From contig JBEPWB010000039.1 in assembly GCA_041642635.1 (NCBI GenBank), positions 1-11,031 on the forward strand: a stretch of 11,031 nucleotides of DNA. Direction: 5' to 3'. The translations under genes and the position numbers were made by a program. Shown here in pieces: positions 1 through 7,467 of this stretch. The DNA comes from JAAZVM01 sp041642635. Lineage in GTDB: Bacteria > Patescibacteriota > Gracilibacteria > BD1-5 > UBA6164. The stretch's first letter is position 1; the number at the start of each line of letters is the position of its first letter. The notes under the pieces were generated by a model. That model did no database searches. It was not told where the DNA came from and saw only the letters and a list, made by a program, of their open reading frames with translations.

Positions 1-1
1 A

Positions 2-994
2 ACTTTTCCTTTTTATATTCTAAATATTATTGTTGATCCTACCCAAGTTGACGTAAATGTTCATCCTAGAAAATTAGAAGTAAGATTTGCAAATGAAAAA
101 AATATTTTTAGAGCAGTTTATCATTCTGTTAATCAAAGCTTGGAAAAAGTTAGTCTTATAAATGAAGATAATATTGAAAAAAATGATTTTTTGAGCAACT
201 CTAGTAGTACAAATTTACAAAAAAATGATTTCATAGAACCTAAAAAGGAATATTATACTTGATCATGAACTAAATTTAAATCATATTCTCCATACAAAAA
301 TATAGAAGCAAATCCTAATCAAACTAAAATAGAAGAGTCATTTAATTTTAATAGAGAAATCTCTAAAAATAGCTGATTATTTATTGAAAATAAAAATGAA
401 AATTCTAATGATTTGCACTATACAAAAATGTGAAAAATAATATGACAAGCACATAATTCTTATATTATAGTAGAAACACAAGATTGAATAAAATTTTTAG
501 ATCAACATGCATTAGCTGAAAGAATTATATACGAAAAGATAGCCAAAGCAGACAAAAATAATTTAACTCAATGACTTCTAATAGCTGAAAACATAGTTTT
601 AACGCCAAACGAAGCTAATATTTTAAAAGACAATATAGACACTTTTAATGATATGTGATTTGATTTTGAAATAATGCCTTGAAATACTGTAATTTTAAAT
701 TGAATTCCTGAATTTATAAAAAAAGAAAAATTAAAAAATATTTTTACATGAATTTTGGATGATATATGAGAATATAATTTTAATAAATCAAATACTCTTG
801 CTGAAGTAAAAAATAAAATATATGCTTACGCTTCTTGTAGAGCTGCAATCAAATTTTGACACAAACTTAACTTGTTTGAAATAAATAAACTTTTAAATGA
901 TGCTGTAGAAGATTATTCTGCTACTTGTCCTCATTGAAGACCAGTAGTTTTTGATATTAATCTAGAAGAATTAAAAGATAAATACGAAAGATAA
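2..994 (+). CDS. mutL: DNA mismatch repair protein MutL, C-terminal part (5' end outside window)
   Basis: MutL couples mismatch recognition by MutS to downstream repair. The visible 330 residues begin in the end of the N-terminal ATPase/transducer domain, with the family motif VDVNVHPRKLEVRF around residues 17-30. A low-complexity, Asn/Ser-rich linker follows (about 45-140), then the C-terminal dimerisation/endonuclease domain. That domain carries DQHALAERIIYE at 167-178, matching the DQHA(X)2E(X)4E metal-binding motif. SCRAAIK begins at 278 and CPHGRP at 309, the other two endonuclease-type signatures. This is therefore a nicking MutL of the kind found in bacteria without MutH (family knowledge). 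All 14 glycines are encoded by TGA and none by GGN; the G of CPHGRP is the TGA at 935-937. The TAA stop at 992-994 is the first base group of the following hairpin. Confidence 0.95.
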
Positions 995-1033
995 TAAATA
1001 AGACCGGTCTCGTTGAGACCGGTCTTATTTATT
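993..1033. terminator. Strong bidirectional terminator shared by mutL and tRNA-Arg
   Basis: A perfect 19-bp stem (993-1011 with 1015-1033) closes a GTT loop. The GC-rich core is flanked by A/T-rich ends that serve as the U-tract in either direction. It starts inside the mutL stop codon and lies 26 bases beyond the 3' end of the minus-strand tRNA, so it can end both convergent transcripts. Each arm contains the same 10-base palindrome AGACCGGTCT (1001-1010 and 1016-1025), so each arm is also self-complementary. It is among the most GC-rich stretches of the window. Confidence 0.9.
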
Positions 1034-1059
1034 TATTCTTATATATTTTTATTATGTTA

Positions 1060-1134
1060 TGGTATCCCCAGCTGGAATCGAACCAACATCTAACCCTTAG
1101 GAGGGGCTTGTTCTATCCGTTGAACTATAGGGAC
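1060..1134 (-). tRNA. tRNA-Arg (anticodon CCU)
   Basis: The reverse complement folds into a full cloverleaf of 75 nt: a 7-bp acceptor stem (GTCCCTA with TGGGGAT, including G-U pairs), a D stem GTTC/GAAC, an anticodon stem AGCCC/GGGTT around loop CTCCTAA, a 4-nt variable loop, a T arm GTTGG-TTCGATT-CCAGC, discriminator A and an encoded CCA end. The anticodon CCT reads AGG, which is used in the window (for example in the HTH protein, comF and the protease). The 5' end abuts the terminator of the HTH gene. Confidence 0.95.
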
Positions 1135-1168
1135 AAAAAAATGCTTATTATTTATAAGCAATTTTTTA
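1135..1168 (-). terminator. Terminator of the HTH membrane-protein gene
   Basis: The stem TGCTTAT (1142-1148) pairs with ATAAGCA (1154-1160) around a TATTT loop, flanked by A6 (1135-1140) and T6 (1162-1167). Read on the minus strand it ends in six T's directly before the tRNA, 15 bases past the HTH gene stop codon. It can also work from the other side. Confidence 0.75.
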
Positions 1169-1178
1169 TTTTTTTCAA
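1151..1178 (-). promoter_or_regulatory. Candidate tRNA-Arg promoter overlapping the upstream terminator
   Basis: On the minus strand a TTGAAA -35 (1173-1178) and a TATAAA -10 (1151-1156) are 16 bases apart. Initiation would fall near 1144, leaving a roughly 10-nt tRNA leader. The -10 box lies in the loop and distal stem of the HTH-gene terminator. Because the terminator abuts the tRNA, a promoter here or readthrough is needed to express it. The call rests on sequence match only, in an AT-rich background. Confidence 0.45.
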
Positions 1179-1182
1179 ATAT

Positions 1183-1779
1183 TTATATACTTAAAATAAA
1201 AATAGTTCAAGCAATAGCAAATAAAGCTACCAATGCAACTATCAAAATAATATTATTAGTTTTTTGATATTTTAATTCTCAAGTTAATTTTTCTTTATCT
1301 TCTTGCAATTCACTTATTGAAGTAGTTAAACTATTTTTTGATTCTTCAAGTAAAAATTGAGATTTTTTAAAGTCCATCAAGGAAACAGAATTTTTTGCAA
1401 TTTCTTCAGCTCTTCAAACTCTTATAGATAATTCTTTTATAACTAAATCTTTATCTTTTATTTCTTTTCTAAGATCAATATAAATCTCATCAAGAGGATT
1501 CCTATTAAAATTAGATTCTAAATCTAAAGATTTTGAAGAATTATTTATTGTTGATTTTGTGTAAGTATAATTATTATTTTGTGGTTTTTCAACAATAACT
1601 TCTTGATTTGATAAATCAGGATTTCAAATATTTTCTACATCTCAAGAATGAAGATAAACAACTTTTCAATCTTTTTGAGATCTAATTTTTCAAGATTTTA
1701 TATATCTATCAACACTTCTAGTTGAAACTCATAATTGATCAGCAGCTTCTTGCCTTGTAATATTATACATTTTAGACAT
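1183..1779 (-). CDS. Membrane-tethered MerR-like helix-turn-helix protein with coiled coil
   Basis: The protein has 198 residues. Residues 7-28 (ITRQEAADQLGVSTRSVDRYI) form a MerR/excisionase-type helix-turn-helix, followed by a short wing-like KIRSQKDGKVVYLH. A polar linker covers about 50-95. Residues about 97-173 are charged, heptad-like and probably coiled coil. A single C-terminal hydrophobic helix at 176-197 ends the protein. The layout predicts a tail-anchored protein that binds DNA on the cytoplasmic side of the membrane. The combination recalls RacA-like DNA-anchoring proteins (MerR-type HTH plus coiled coil), but that is only an architectural comparison. The target is unknown; it could be a regulator or a chromosome tether. 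A second in-frame ATG lies three codons downstream (1770), so the start is uncertain by three residues. Its own promoter lies upstream and a terminator downstream. Confidence 0.85.
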
Positions 1780-1817
1780 ATATAAAAAAATAATGTCTAT
1801 AATCTATTCTTTTTGTT

Positions 1818-1846
1818 TAAATAATCAAGTTTTTTTTAGTTGACAA
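1818..1846 (-). promoter_or_regulatory. Candidate promoter of the HTH membrane-protein gene
   Basis: On the minus strand a -35-like TTGTCA (1841-1846, five of six consensus bases) is followed after 17 bases by TATTTA (1818-1823). It is 39 bases upstream of the start codon and follows the glyA terminator. The -10 is weak, so this is tentative. Confidence 0.35.
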
Positions 1847-1864
1847 TAATTAAAATAAGTTGTC
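1842..1864. repeat. Small inverted repeat at the HTH-gene promoter (possible operator)
   Basis: GACAA (1842-1846) and TTGTC (1860-1864) form an inverted pair with a 13-base spacer and overlap the -35 region of the HTH gene. Paired half-sites beside a gene encoding an HTH protein would fit autoregulation, but the arms are only five bases long. Confidence 0.25.
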
Positions 1865-1870
1865 TAAAAT

Positions 1871-1904
1871 AGAAAATTCCCTATTTATAAATAGGGAATT
1901 TTCT
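1871..1904 (-). terminator. Terminator palindrome overlapping the glyA stop codon
   Basis: This is a perfect 34-base palindrome (17-base arms 1871-1887 and 1888-1904), AGAAAATTCCCTATTTA and its complement. It spans the glyA TAG stop (1881-1883) and the last seven sense codons. On the minus strand it is followed by ATTTTAG, a weak T-tract. It is the only terminator-like structure between glyA and the HTH gene. Confidence 0.7.
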
Positions 1905-3113
1905 GCATAAATTCAAGGTTTCTTGTTTTAATTTTTCTAATAAAATATCATCTCAAAAATTCTTTATAGAATTAGTAAAAATTTCTGCTATTATATCCAT
2001 TTCTGATTCTTTCATTCCTCTAGTTGTTACAGCTGGAGTTCATATTCTTATACCTGAAGGATCCATAGGTTTTCTAACGTCATATGGAACCATATTTTTA
2101 TTAGTAGACAGACCTGCTTTTTCTAAAGCTAATTCTGCTTCTTTTCAAGTAACTCAAAAACTTTTATAAACATCTATCAAAATTATATGATTATCTGTTC
2201 AGTTTGATATTACTTTAAATCAAGCTTCACTTAATTTTTTGGATAGATATCTTGCATTATCAACAACCTGTCTAGAATAAATTTTAAAACTATCATCAAG
2301 AGCTTCTTTAAAAGCTACAGCTTTTGCTGCAATAAGGTTTTCATGTGGTCATCATTGTACTCATGGAAAAACGGCTCTAGCAATTTGAGTAGAAAATTTT
2401 TCTTTACTCATAATTATTGCTCATCTAGGTCATCTAAGAGTTTTATGAGTTGTAGTTGTAACTATATCACAATATGGAACTGGATTTTCCAAAACTCATC
2501 AAGCAATTAGTCAAGAAATATGTGCTATATCTGCCATCAAAATAGCTCATACTTTGTCAGCAATCTCCCTAAATCTTTTCCAATCTAAATCTCTTGAATA
2601 AGCAGAAAATCAAGCTAAAATCATTTTTGGTTTATTTTCTATAGCCAATCTTTCTACTTCGTCCATATCTATTAATTCAGTTTCTTTATCCAAAAAGTAT
2701 GGAACTATGTTATATAACAAACCTGAAAAATTTAAAGGATGTCAATGACTTAAGTGTCAACCTTGGTCAAGGCTAAGTCATAAAATAGTATCTCATGGAT
2801 TCAATACTCATAAATATACAGCTAAATTAGCTGGACTACCTGATAGTGGTTGAACATTAACATATTCTGCTCAAAATAATTCTTTTGCTCTAGATATAGC
2901 CAAATTTTCTATAATATCAATATTTTCTTGTCATGCATAATATCTTTTTCCTGGATATCATTCACTATATTTGTTAGACAAAATACTTCAAGCTGCTTCT
3001 AATACATCTAGAGAAGCATAATTTTCTGAAGCTATTAGTTCAAGTTCATTTTCTTGTCTATCAGTCTCTTTTTGTATCAAATCATATATTTCTGTATCTG
3101 TGTTTTTTAGCAT
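1881..3113 (-). CDS. glyA: Serine hydroxymethyltransferase
   Basis: A PLP enzyme that interconverts serine plus tetrahydrofolate with glycine plus 5,10-methylene-tetrahydrofolate, feeding one-carbon metabolism in the cytoplasm. The 410-residue length is typical. Landmarks are ELIASENYAS near 25-34, NKYSEGYPGKRYY at 47-59, GGHLSHGHPLN at 118-128, MADIAHISGLIA at 193-204, the PLP-lysine motif TTTTHKTLRGPRG at 219-231 (Schiff-base Lys224), PGVQGGPH at 250-257 and SGIRIGTPAVTTRG at 353-366. Glycines use both TGA and GGN. It begins 31 bases after the protease gene in the same direction, so the two are probably co-transcribed. It is the only gene here with a TAG stop. Confidence 0.97.
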
Positions 3114-3130
3114 AATTTTATTATTTTTAT

Positions 3131-3148
3131 ATAAATAAATTTATTTAT
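3131..3148. repeat. 18-base AT palindrome over the protease stop codon
   Basis: ATAAATAAATTTATTTAT is a perfect palindrome that includes the TAA stop of the protease gene (3145-3147) and fills part of the 31-base gap before glyA. It contains no G or C, so any stem is weak. It could act as an RNA-processing or pausing site, or be a chance product of base composition. Confidence 0.4.
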
Positions 3149-4464
3149 TCTTGATTTTGTGATCAAGTTCAAGTTTGTATTTCATTTGTAATATTTTCTT
3201 GAATATCTTCATAATCTTCTATTACAAGATTCAAATTATCTTTAGAAATATAGTCTAATAAAACTGATTTTGCTTCTTCTTTTTGTCTATCATATTGATT
3301 TTCAAAATCTTCTTCTATAAAACTAACTTCTATATCAGGTTCTATTCATTGTTCATCTATACTTGTTCATTTTGGAGTAAACCATTTTGCTATTGTTAAT
3401 TTAACCATACTTCAATCATCCAATTCAAAAGGTTCTTGAACTGATCATTTTCAAAAAGATTTTTTTCAAACAATTATTGCTTTATCATAATCACTAAGAG
3501 CTCAAGCAACTATTTCGGAAGCACTAGCTGAATTTTCATTTATTAAAACAACTATTTTACCTTCATATAAATATCAAAAATTATTACTTTTGTATGAATA
3601 ATTTTTTAACGGTTCTTTGTATTTTGTAATTACTAATTCTTTTCAATTTGGAATAAACTTACTAAGAATTTCAACAGCACTTAGTAAATATCAACCTCAA
3701 TTATCTCTCAAATCTATAATTAATCAATCGGTATTTTTTAAATCAAGTAAAGCTTCTTGAAATTCATTAAAAGTTTGTTGTCAAAACATATTAAGTGCAA
3801 TATATCAAATATTATTTTCTAATTCTTCATAATCAACTGATGGAATTTTTATTTGATCTCTTACAATTTGTTTTGTTATAATATTATTTTGTCATTCTCT
3901 CAAAACTTCTAATTCAACTGTTGTTCAAGCAGGTCATTTTATATTATTTACTGCTTCAATTAGACTCAATCAAGCTAAATCTACTCAATTAGCGGAAATT
4001 AAAATATCTCAAGATCTAAGGTCATTTTTTATTGCTGGTGATCCTTTTATTAACCTTTGTATTCTTACTCATAATGGATTAATTTCTATAACAGCTCATA
4101 TTCATTCAAAATCTCAAGATAAACTTTCATTAAATTGAACATATTCTTCAGGCGTAAAATAATCAGAATGTCTATCTCAAATTCAATCAACTAATCAATT
4201 TATTGATCAATCAATTAAATCTTTTTCACTAACTTCATCTATATCAATATAGACATTATTAATTAATTCATATACTTCACTATATTTAGATAAGTCTAAT
4301 TCTCAAAGGCTATAATTTCAAGTTCAGGTAGAGATTGTTTGAGTTTTTAACAATCAAGAATCTAAATATTTACCTAGGATTAGAGTAAAAAAGACTCCTA
4401 ATAAGAAACTTGTTAATAAAATTATCAAAACAAGTAAATTATTGTTAATTTTTTTATAATTCAT
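3145..4464 (-). CDS. ctpA: Carboxy-terminal processing protease (S41 family, CtpA/Prc type)
   Basis: A serine protease that trims or degrades extracytoplasmic proteins from their C-termini. In the 439 residues, an N-terminal membrane anchor or uncleaved signal sits at 8-31. An N-terminal helical part has the GLVDGIGDRHSDYFTPEEY signature (90-108). A PDZ domain covers about 117-200 (FEGIGAVIE, GSPAIKNDLRSGDILISANG). The S41 core contains IDLRDNGGGYL (250-260). The catalytic Ser is in NSASASEI (Ser314) and Lys in SFGKGSVQ (Lys339). The 25-residue spacing and Gln343 match E. coli Tsp Ser430/Lys455/Gln459. A charged C-terminal tail follows. The enzyme should be intact and face outside the cytoplasmic membrane. 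It is the first gene of a minus-strand unit with glyA and diverges from the membrane-protein operon at 4812. Confidence 0.93.
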
Positions 4465-4470
4465 TTTTTA

Positions 4471-4493
4471 ATGTTAAAATTTATATGTTAAAA
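4471..4493. repeat. Direct repeat ATGTTAAAA in the protease leader
   Basis: ATGTTAAAA occurs at 4471-4479 and 4485-4493, 14 bases apart. On the minus strand it reads TTTTAACAT twice, just before the protease start codon. A related TTGTTAAAA occurs near 4555 and TTAACAT recurs near 4674. These might be operator half-sites, though composition bias makes such words common here. Confidence 0.3.
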
Positions 4494-4496
4494 ATA

Positions 4497-4502
4497 AGTA
4501 TA
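4497..4502 (-). promoter_or_regulatory. Possible -10 box of the protease/glyA operon
   Basis: On the minus strand TATACT (five of six consensus bases) lies 32 bases upstream of the protease ATG. No good -35 sits at the usual distance; the nearest TTGACT (4533-4538) is 30 bases away. This is therefore only a weak suggestion. Confidence 0.25.
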
Positions 4503-4752
4503 CTAAATATAATTTTTATAGAAAAAAATACAAGTCAATAATTTTTTTTATAAATTGTTAAAAAAATGTTATAAAAAATTAAAATGGGTAATTTAAAAGA
4601 ATAACAATTACTTTTAAAAGTATATTTTGTATAGTTAATTTTTTAATTCTCTATTTTAAGCCAAACTAACAATTTAACATTAGGCGCTAATACTAATAAT
4701 ATATTATATAAAATATAAAGAAACATATATATAAGAAAAGAAATTAACATTT

Positions 4753-4781
4753 TTGATTTTTATAAAAAAATATGATATCTT
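4753..4781 (+). promoter_or_regulatory. Promoter of the 4812-10226 operon (extended -10)
   Basis: A TTGATT -35 (4753-4758) is followed after a 17-base spacer by TATCTT (4776-4781), preceded by TGA to give an extended -10 TGnTATCTT. The predicted start near 4788 gives a leader of about 24 nt before the ATG at 4812. This is the best promoter-like match in the divergent region. Confidence 0.5.
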
Positions 4782-4811
4782 ATATATAATAATATTTAAT
4801 TACATAAATTT

Positions 4812-5123
4812 ATGATTTTTGATTTTTTAAAAAAACAGAATAAGTTAAAAGAAAAAATAAAACTTACAAAAATTATGATTATGAATTTAGAGATACCAGA
4901 AGAACAAAAATCTCTATATTTACAATCATTAGATATTTTGGATGAAGAATGAATTGATAGAATTTATTCTAGTCTTGTAAGATTTGTGGAAGAAATAGAA
5001 ATAAAAGAATTAGACCAAATTCAAAAAACAAATTTTTCAGTTATTTCTTGAATGAGAAAAAAAGAGGCTGAAGAAAGAAAAAAAGAAATAAATTCTTTTT
5101 CATTTTTAATTAATAATTTATAA
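4812..5123 (+). CDS. Small helical protein of unknown function (103 aa)
   Basis: First gene of the plus-strand operon. I do not recognise it. The 103 residues are rich in Lys, Glu and Ile and look almost entirely helical: a basic N-terminus (1-22), the segment IPEEQKSLYLQSLDILDEEGIDRIY (28-52), an acidic helix, and a basic KKEAEERKKE stretch near 83-92. It has no cysteine, no signal peptide and no membrane segment. Two glycines are encoded by TGA, so under the standard code it would be cut into three pieces. The reading frame is supported by its position 24 bases after a promoter, by clean coding composition and by the 4-base gap to the next gene. It is probably a soluble partner of the membrane proteins downstream (inference from context). 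Confidence 0.75.
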
Positions 5124-5127
5124 TTTT

Positions 5128-5373
5128 ATGTCATTTGAAAAACAAAACAACTTAGAAACAGTTGAAAAAAATCCAGAAAGTCTTTCAGATAATTTAGAAT
5201 CTGTAAATATTGAAAGATTAGAAGCAATTTTACCAAAAATAGAAAAAATAGACCTTGAAAATCAAACTTCAAAATTAAATAAAATTTTTGATGAAGAATT
5301 ATCAAAATCATGAATTGATTTCAAAAAAATATTTGATCAAAAAATACAAAAACCTGTTTGAGGTTTATCTTAA
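5128..5373 (+). CDS. Small acidic/helical protein of unknown function (81 aa)
   Basis: The gene starts four bases after the previous stop, which suggests translational coupling. The 81 residues show no family I know. The first half is polar and acidic (Asn/Glu/Ser-rich) with amphipathic helix potential around LEAILPKIEKIDLENQTSKL. The C-terminal part ends in KPVGGLS. There is no cysteine, tryptophan or hydrophobic segment. One TGA glycine at codon 62 splits it under the standard code, so conventional annotation would give only a 61-residue fragment; a second TGA occurs near the end, next to a GGT glycine. Its small size and location suggest an accessory subunit of the complex encoded by the next two genes (inference). 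Confidence 0.7.
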
Positions 5374-5392
5374 TTAAATTTTAAATTTTTAT

Positions 5393-6760
5393 ATGCAAAA
5401 TTATAAAATATCAGTCTCAAAAGATTGAAAAAAATATAACATAGTTTTCAAAGCAGAAAACGAGGCCGCAGCAAGAACTAGAGTTCATAAAGAATGATAC
5501 TCTATTTTAAGTGTGCAAGAAATTTCCGAAAAAAATGCTATTTGATGAAGTGCTTTTATTTTTGAATGATATAAAGATTGAGAATTTAAACATTGAAAAA
5601 TTGTTTGAGAAGATATTTTTAAGGCATATATAAAATTAAGAAAAGATTTAGAATATCAAGTTGATTTATTATATCATGAATCTGATAAAGACCTTGAACT
5701 AGAAAAAAAGAAAGAATTAATTTGAAACTTAGAAGAAGAATATAATATTTATTACAGTTCTTGAAAAAAAGAAAGAATAGATGAAATAAGAGACAAAATA
5801 AAAAAAGAAAGAAGTTCTCATGAAAAAATGGAAAATTTTTTTATGAAAAAAGAGCTAGATGAAACTACTAAGCTTATAGAATTAGTTTTAAAAAAATTAG
5901 AAAAAATAATTTCTTGAAATTACCCAGTCAAGTTTTCACAAGAAAAAATTGAAAAATTAAAACAAATTTATAACGAAATAATAAAGCTAAAAAAGTCTAC
6001 AAATATATCAAAATTAAAAGAAATTTGAGAAATAGCATTGTTAAAAATTTGAACAATTGAATTAAAAGAAGTAGAAAAATCAAAAAACGAAGAAAGTAGA
6101 GCTTTATTAAAAGAAACAAATAAATTATTAAAAAGTATTGGTTCAAAAGATCAATTCATAGAAAAAGATAAAGATATTGTTTATCAATTAAAAAATTTAT
6201 CAAACAATATTTCTAATTTTTTCAAATCTTTTAAATGAGAGAAAAAAGTTTCAACAATTGATAAAGATTCTCATTCATACATAAAAAATTTATTATATTT
6301 ATCAAAATATAGAGATAGATTAAAACAAAATAATAGTTTTATTTTGAAAAATATTGTAAAAATAATACTTTCAAAAAATATAAGAGAAGAAACTTTTATA
6401 AAAAGAGAGGTTATAAAACAAAATATAACTTTGCTTCATGCAAGAGAAAAATGAGTTTCATTTTCTTATACTTATGTAAAAAAATGAATAAAAACAATCA
6501 ATCGTGAAATACTTTTATTTTTTTCATCAATAAAAAAATATATTTTTGCAGTTATATTTGTTTATGTTATTTTATTTTTTACATATATAAATATTTCTCA
6601 AATTTTAGAACTAAAAGATTATAATTTTTCTTGAATTTATGGTTTTGTTATAATAATTTTGATATATTTATTATTGAAAATTTCAAAAAACATATTTTTA
6701 TTAATCTTAAATTTTGTTTTTTTAATTTTTATTATTATATTTGGAGTAATTAATTTTTAA
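5393..6760 (+). CDS. Coiled-coil membrane protein with PilC/GspF N-terminal-like module (455 aa)
   Basis: Residues 3-45 (YKISVSKDGKKYNIVFKAEN, then EAAARTRVHKEGYSILSVQE) resemble the short N-terminal segment of type II secretion/type IV pilus inner-membrane proteins (PilC/GspF), with the AENEAAARxRVxxEGYxIL pattern. FKHGKIVGEDIFKAYIKLRK (66-84) follows. The long central part (about 85-350) is Lys/Glu-rich and predicted helical coiled coil. Three hydrophobic segments close the protein at about 381-400, 413-430 and 433-453. No T2SSF catalytic-like membrane core is visible, so it is not an ordinary PilC. It may use the same docking module to meet a cytoplasmic ATPase or other partner (inference). 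Glycine is TGA at 17 sites and GGN at three. It sits between two small helical proteins and a polytopic membrane protein, suggesting one membrane complex. The family assignment is weak; the frame is secure. Confidence 0.8.
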
Positions 6761-6794
6761 TTAAATATTAAAAATGAGATTACTCCTTTTTTTT
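6743..6794 (+). promoter_or_regulatory. Terminator-like hairpin covering the start of the 223-aa gene (candidate attenuator)
   Basis: GGAGTAAT (6743-6750) pairs with ATTACTCC (6779-6786), and inside it ATTTTT (6753-6758) pairs with AAAAAT (6770-6775). Eight T's follow at once (6787-6794). The structure spans the last codons and stop of the 455-aa gene and the ATG of the next (6774-6776), with the A and U of the start codon paired. It has the form of an intrinsic terminator that ribosomes on either gene would disrupt, so translation could set readthrough. Confidence 0.6.
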
Positions 6795-7445
6795 GTATCT
6801 GCTTTATTTTCTTTTATTTTTTACAGCTTTTACAACTTAACTCAATGAAAATCAATTTTTTTACAAGAAAATTATAGTCTTGAAGTAAAAAATTTATTAA
6901 CACTTTTATGAATTGAATCCTCACTTTGATTACTTTTTTTTAGTATATGTTTTTTAGTTATTTGAATTTTTTTTGTAGTTTATTTTACTCCAATTGAAAC
7001 TAATACTAAAAAAATAAAAATAGATAAAACAAAATTATATTATTCATTTTTTTATGTTTTTTTATTAACACCCGTATATTTTTGAATTTTTAATAATTCA
7101 AAAATAGTATTATTTTTTGTTTTAATATTTATAATTTGAGATTTTTGTTTTAATCATTTGCCAAAAATATCTTTTTTTAAAAAATATAAATTAAACCTAA
7201 AATATTATTGATTATTTATAAATTATATCATTGTAATTTGTTCTATTTTTCATATTTTTATTTTAGATTTTTCATATTTTTTGTTTTTAATACTTATATA
7301 TTCAATAATTTTTAATTATAATATTCACAAGAAATATATAAACTATGTGTCACTTTTTTTCTCGATAATTATAACATTCTTTATATTTTTTTATTTATTT
7401 TTGAAAATTCAAGATTTATATATAGAATTGGTTTCATATTTTTAA
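6774..7445 (+). CDS. Polytopic membrane protein of unknown function (223 aa)
   Basis: I do not recognise a family. The protein is very rich in Phe, Ile, Leu and Tyr and has about seven hydrophobic segments: 3-20, 50-71, 89-106, 111-127, 145-163, 165-182 and 190-210. The connecting loops are short, with basic residues in TKKIKIDKTK (78-87), KISFFKKYK (131-139) and NIHKKY (183-188) that probably face the cytoplasm. No conserved catalytic or transport motif stands out. It could be a small channel, transporter or membrane scaffold. It follows the coiled-coil protein by 13 bases, so the pair probably belongs together. Several TGA glycines lie inside membrane segments. Its start codon is within a terminator-like hairpin, so expression may be attenuated. 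An alternative start is not obvious. Confidence 0.8.
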
Positions 7446-7467
7446 GTTTTAATTTTTAAAAATTTTT

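Larger units (their letters stand above)
4465..4811. other. Divergent AT-rich intergenic region
   Basis: This 347-base gap has no supportable ORF under table 25; ATGs at 4471 and 4485 and the ATGGGT near 4583 close within a few codons. It separates the protease gene (-) from the operon at 4812 (+) and should hold both promoters. Contents seen are the repeated ATGTTAAAA near the protease start, an extended -10 promoter at 4753-4781, an isolated GC-containing island TTAGGCGCTAA around 4680-4691 that can form a 4-bp stem, and a near-repeat of ATTTTTGATTTTT at about 4749 and 4815. No terminator or recognisable RNA gene is evident. Confidence 0.6.

Noticed and set aside
2..994. mutL as a broken pseudogene because of 14 in-frame TGA codons
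   Set aside because: TGA falls at conserved glycines and the same pattern is in every gene, so it is recoding, not decay.
4533..4538. TTGACT on the minus strand as -35 of the protease promoter
   Set aside because: The nearest good -10 (TATACT) is 30 bases away and TATAAA only 12, so neither spacing is plausible.
4680..4691. GC-containing TTAGGCGCTAA island as an RNA gene or origin element
   Set aside because: Only a 4-bp stem can form and no longer structure or repeated box is visible around it.
5126..5311. Minus-strand ORF opposite the 81-aa gene
   Set aside because: It mirrors the plus-strand coding frame, is Phe/Leu-rich as expected for antisense of Lys/Glu-rich helix codons, and has no promoter or context of its own.
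7451..7464. 14-base AT palindrome before the aminopeptidase start as a terminator
   Set aside because: It has no G or C and a perfect self-complementary centre without a loop; in this composition it is likely chance.
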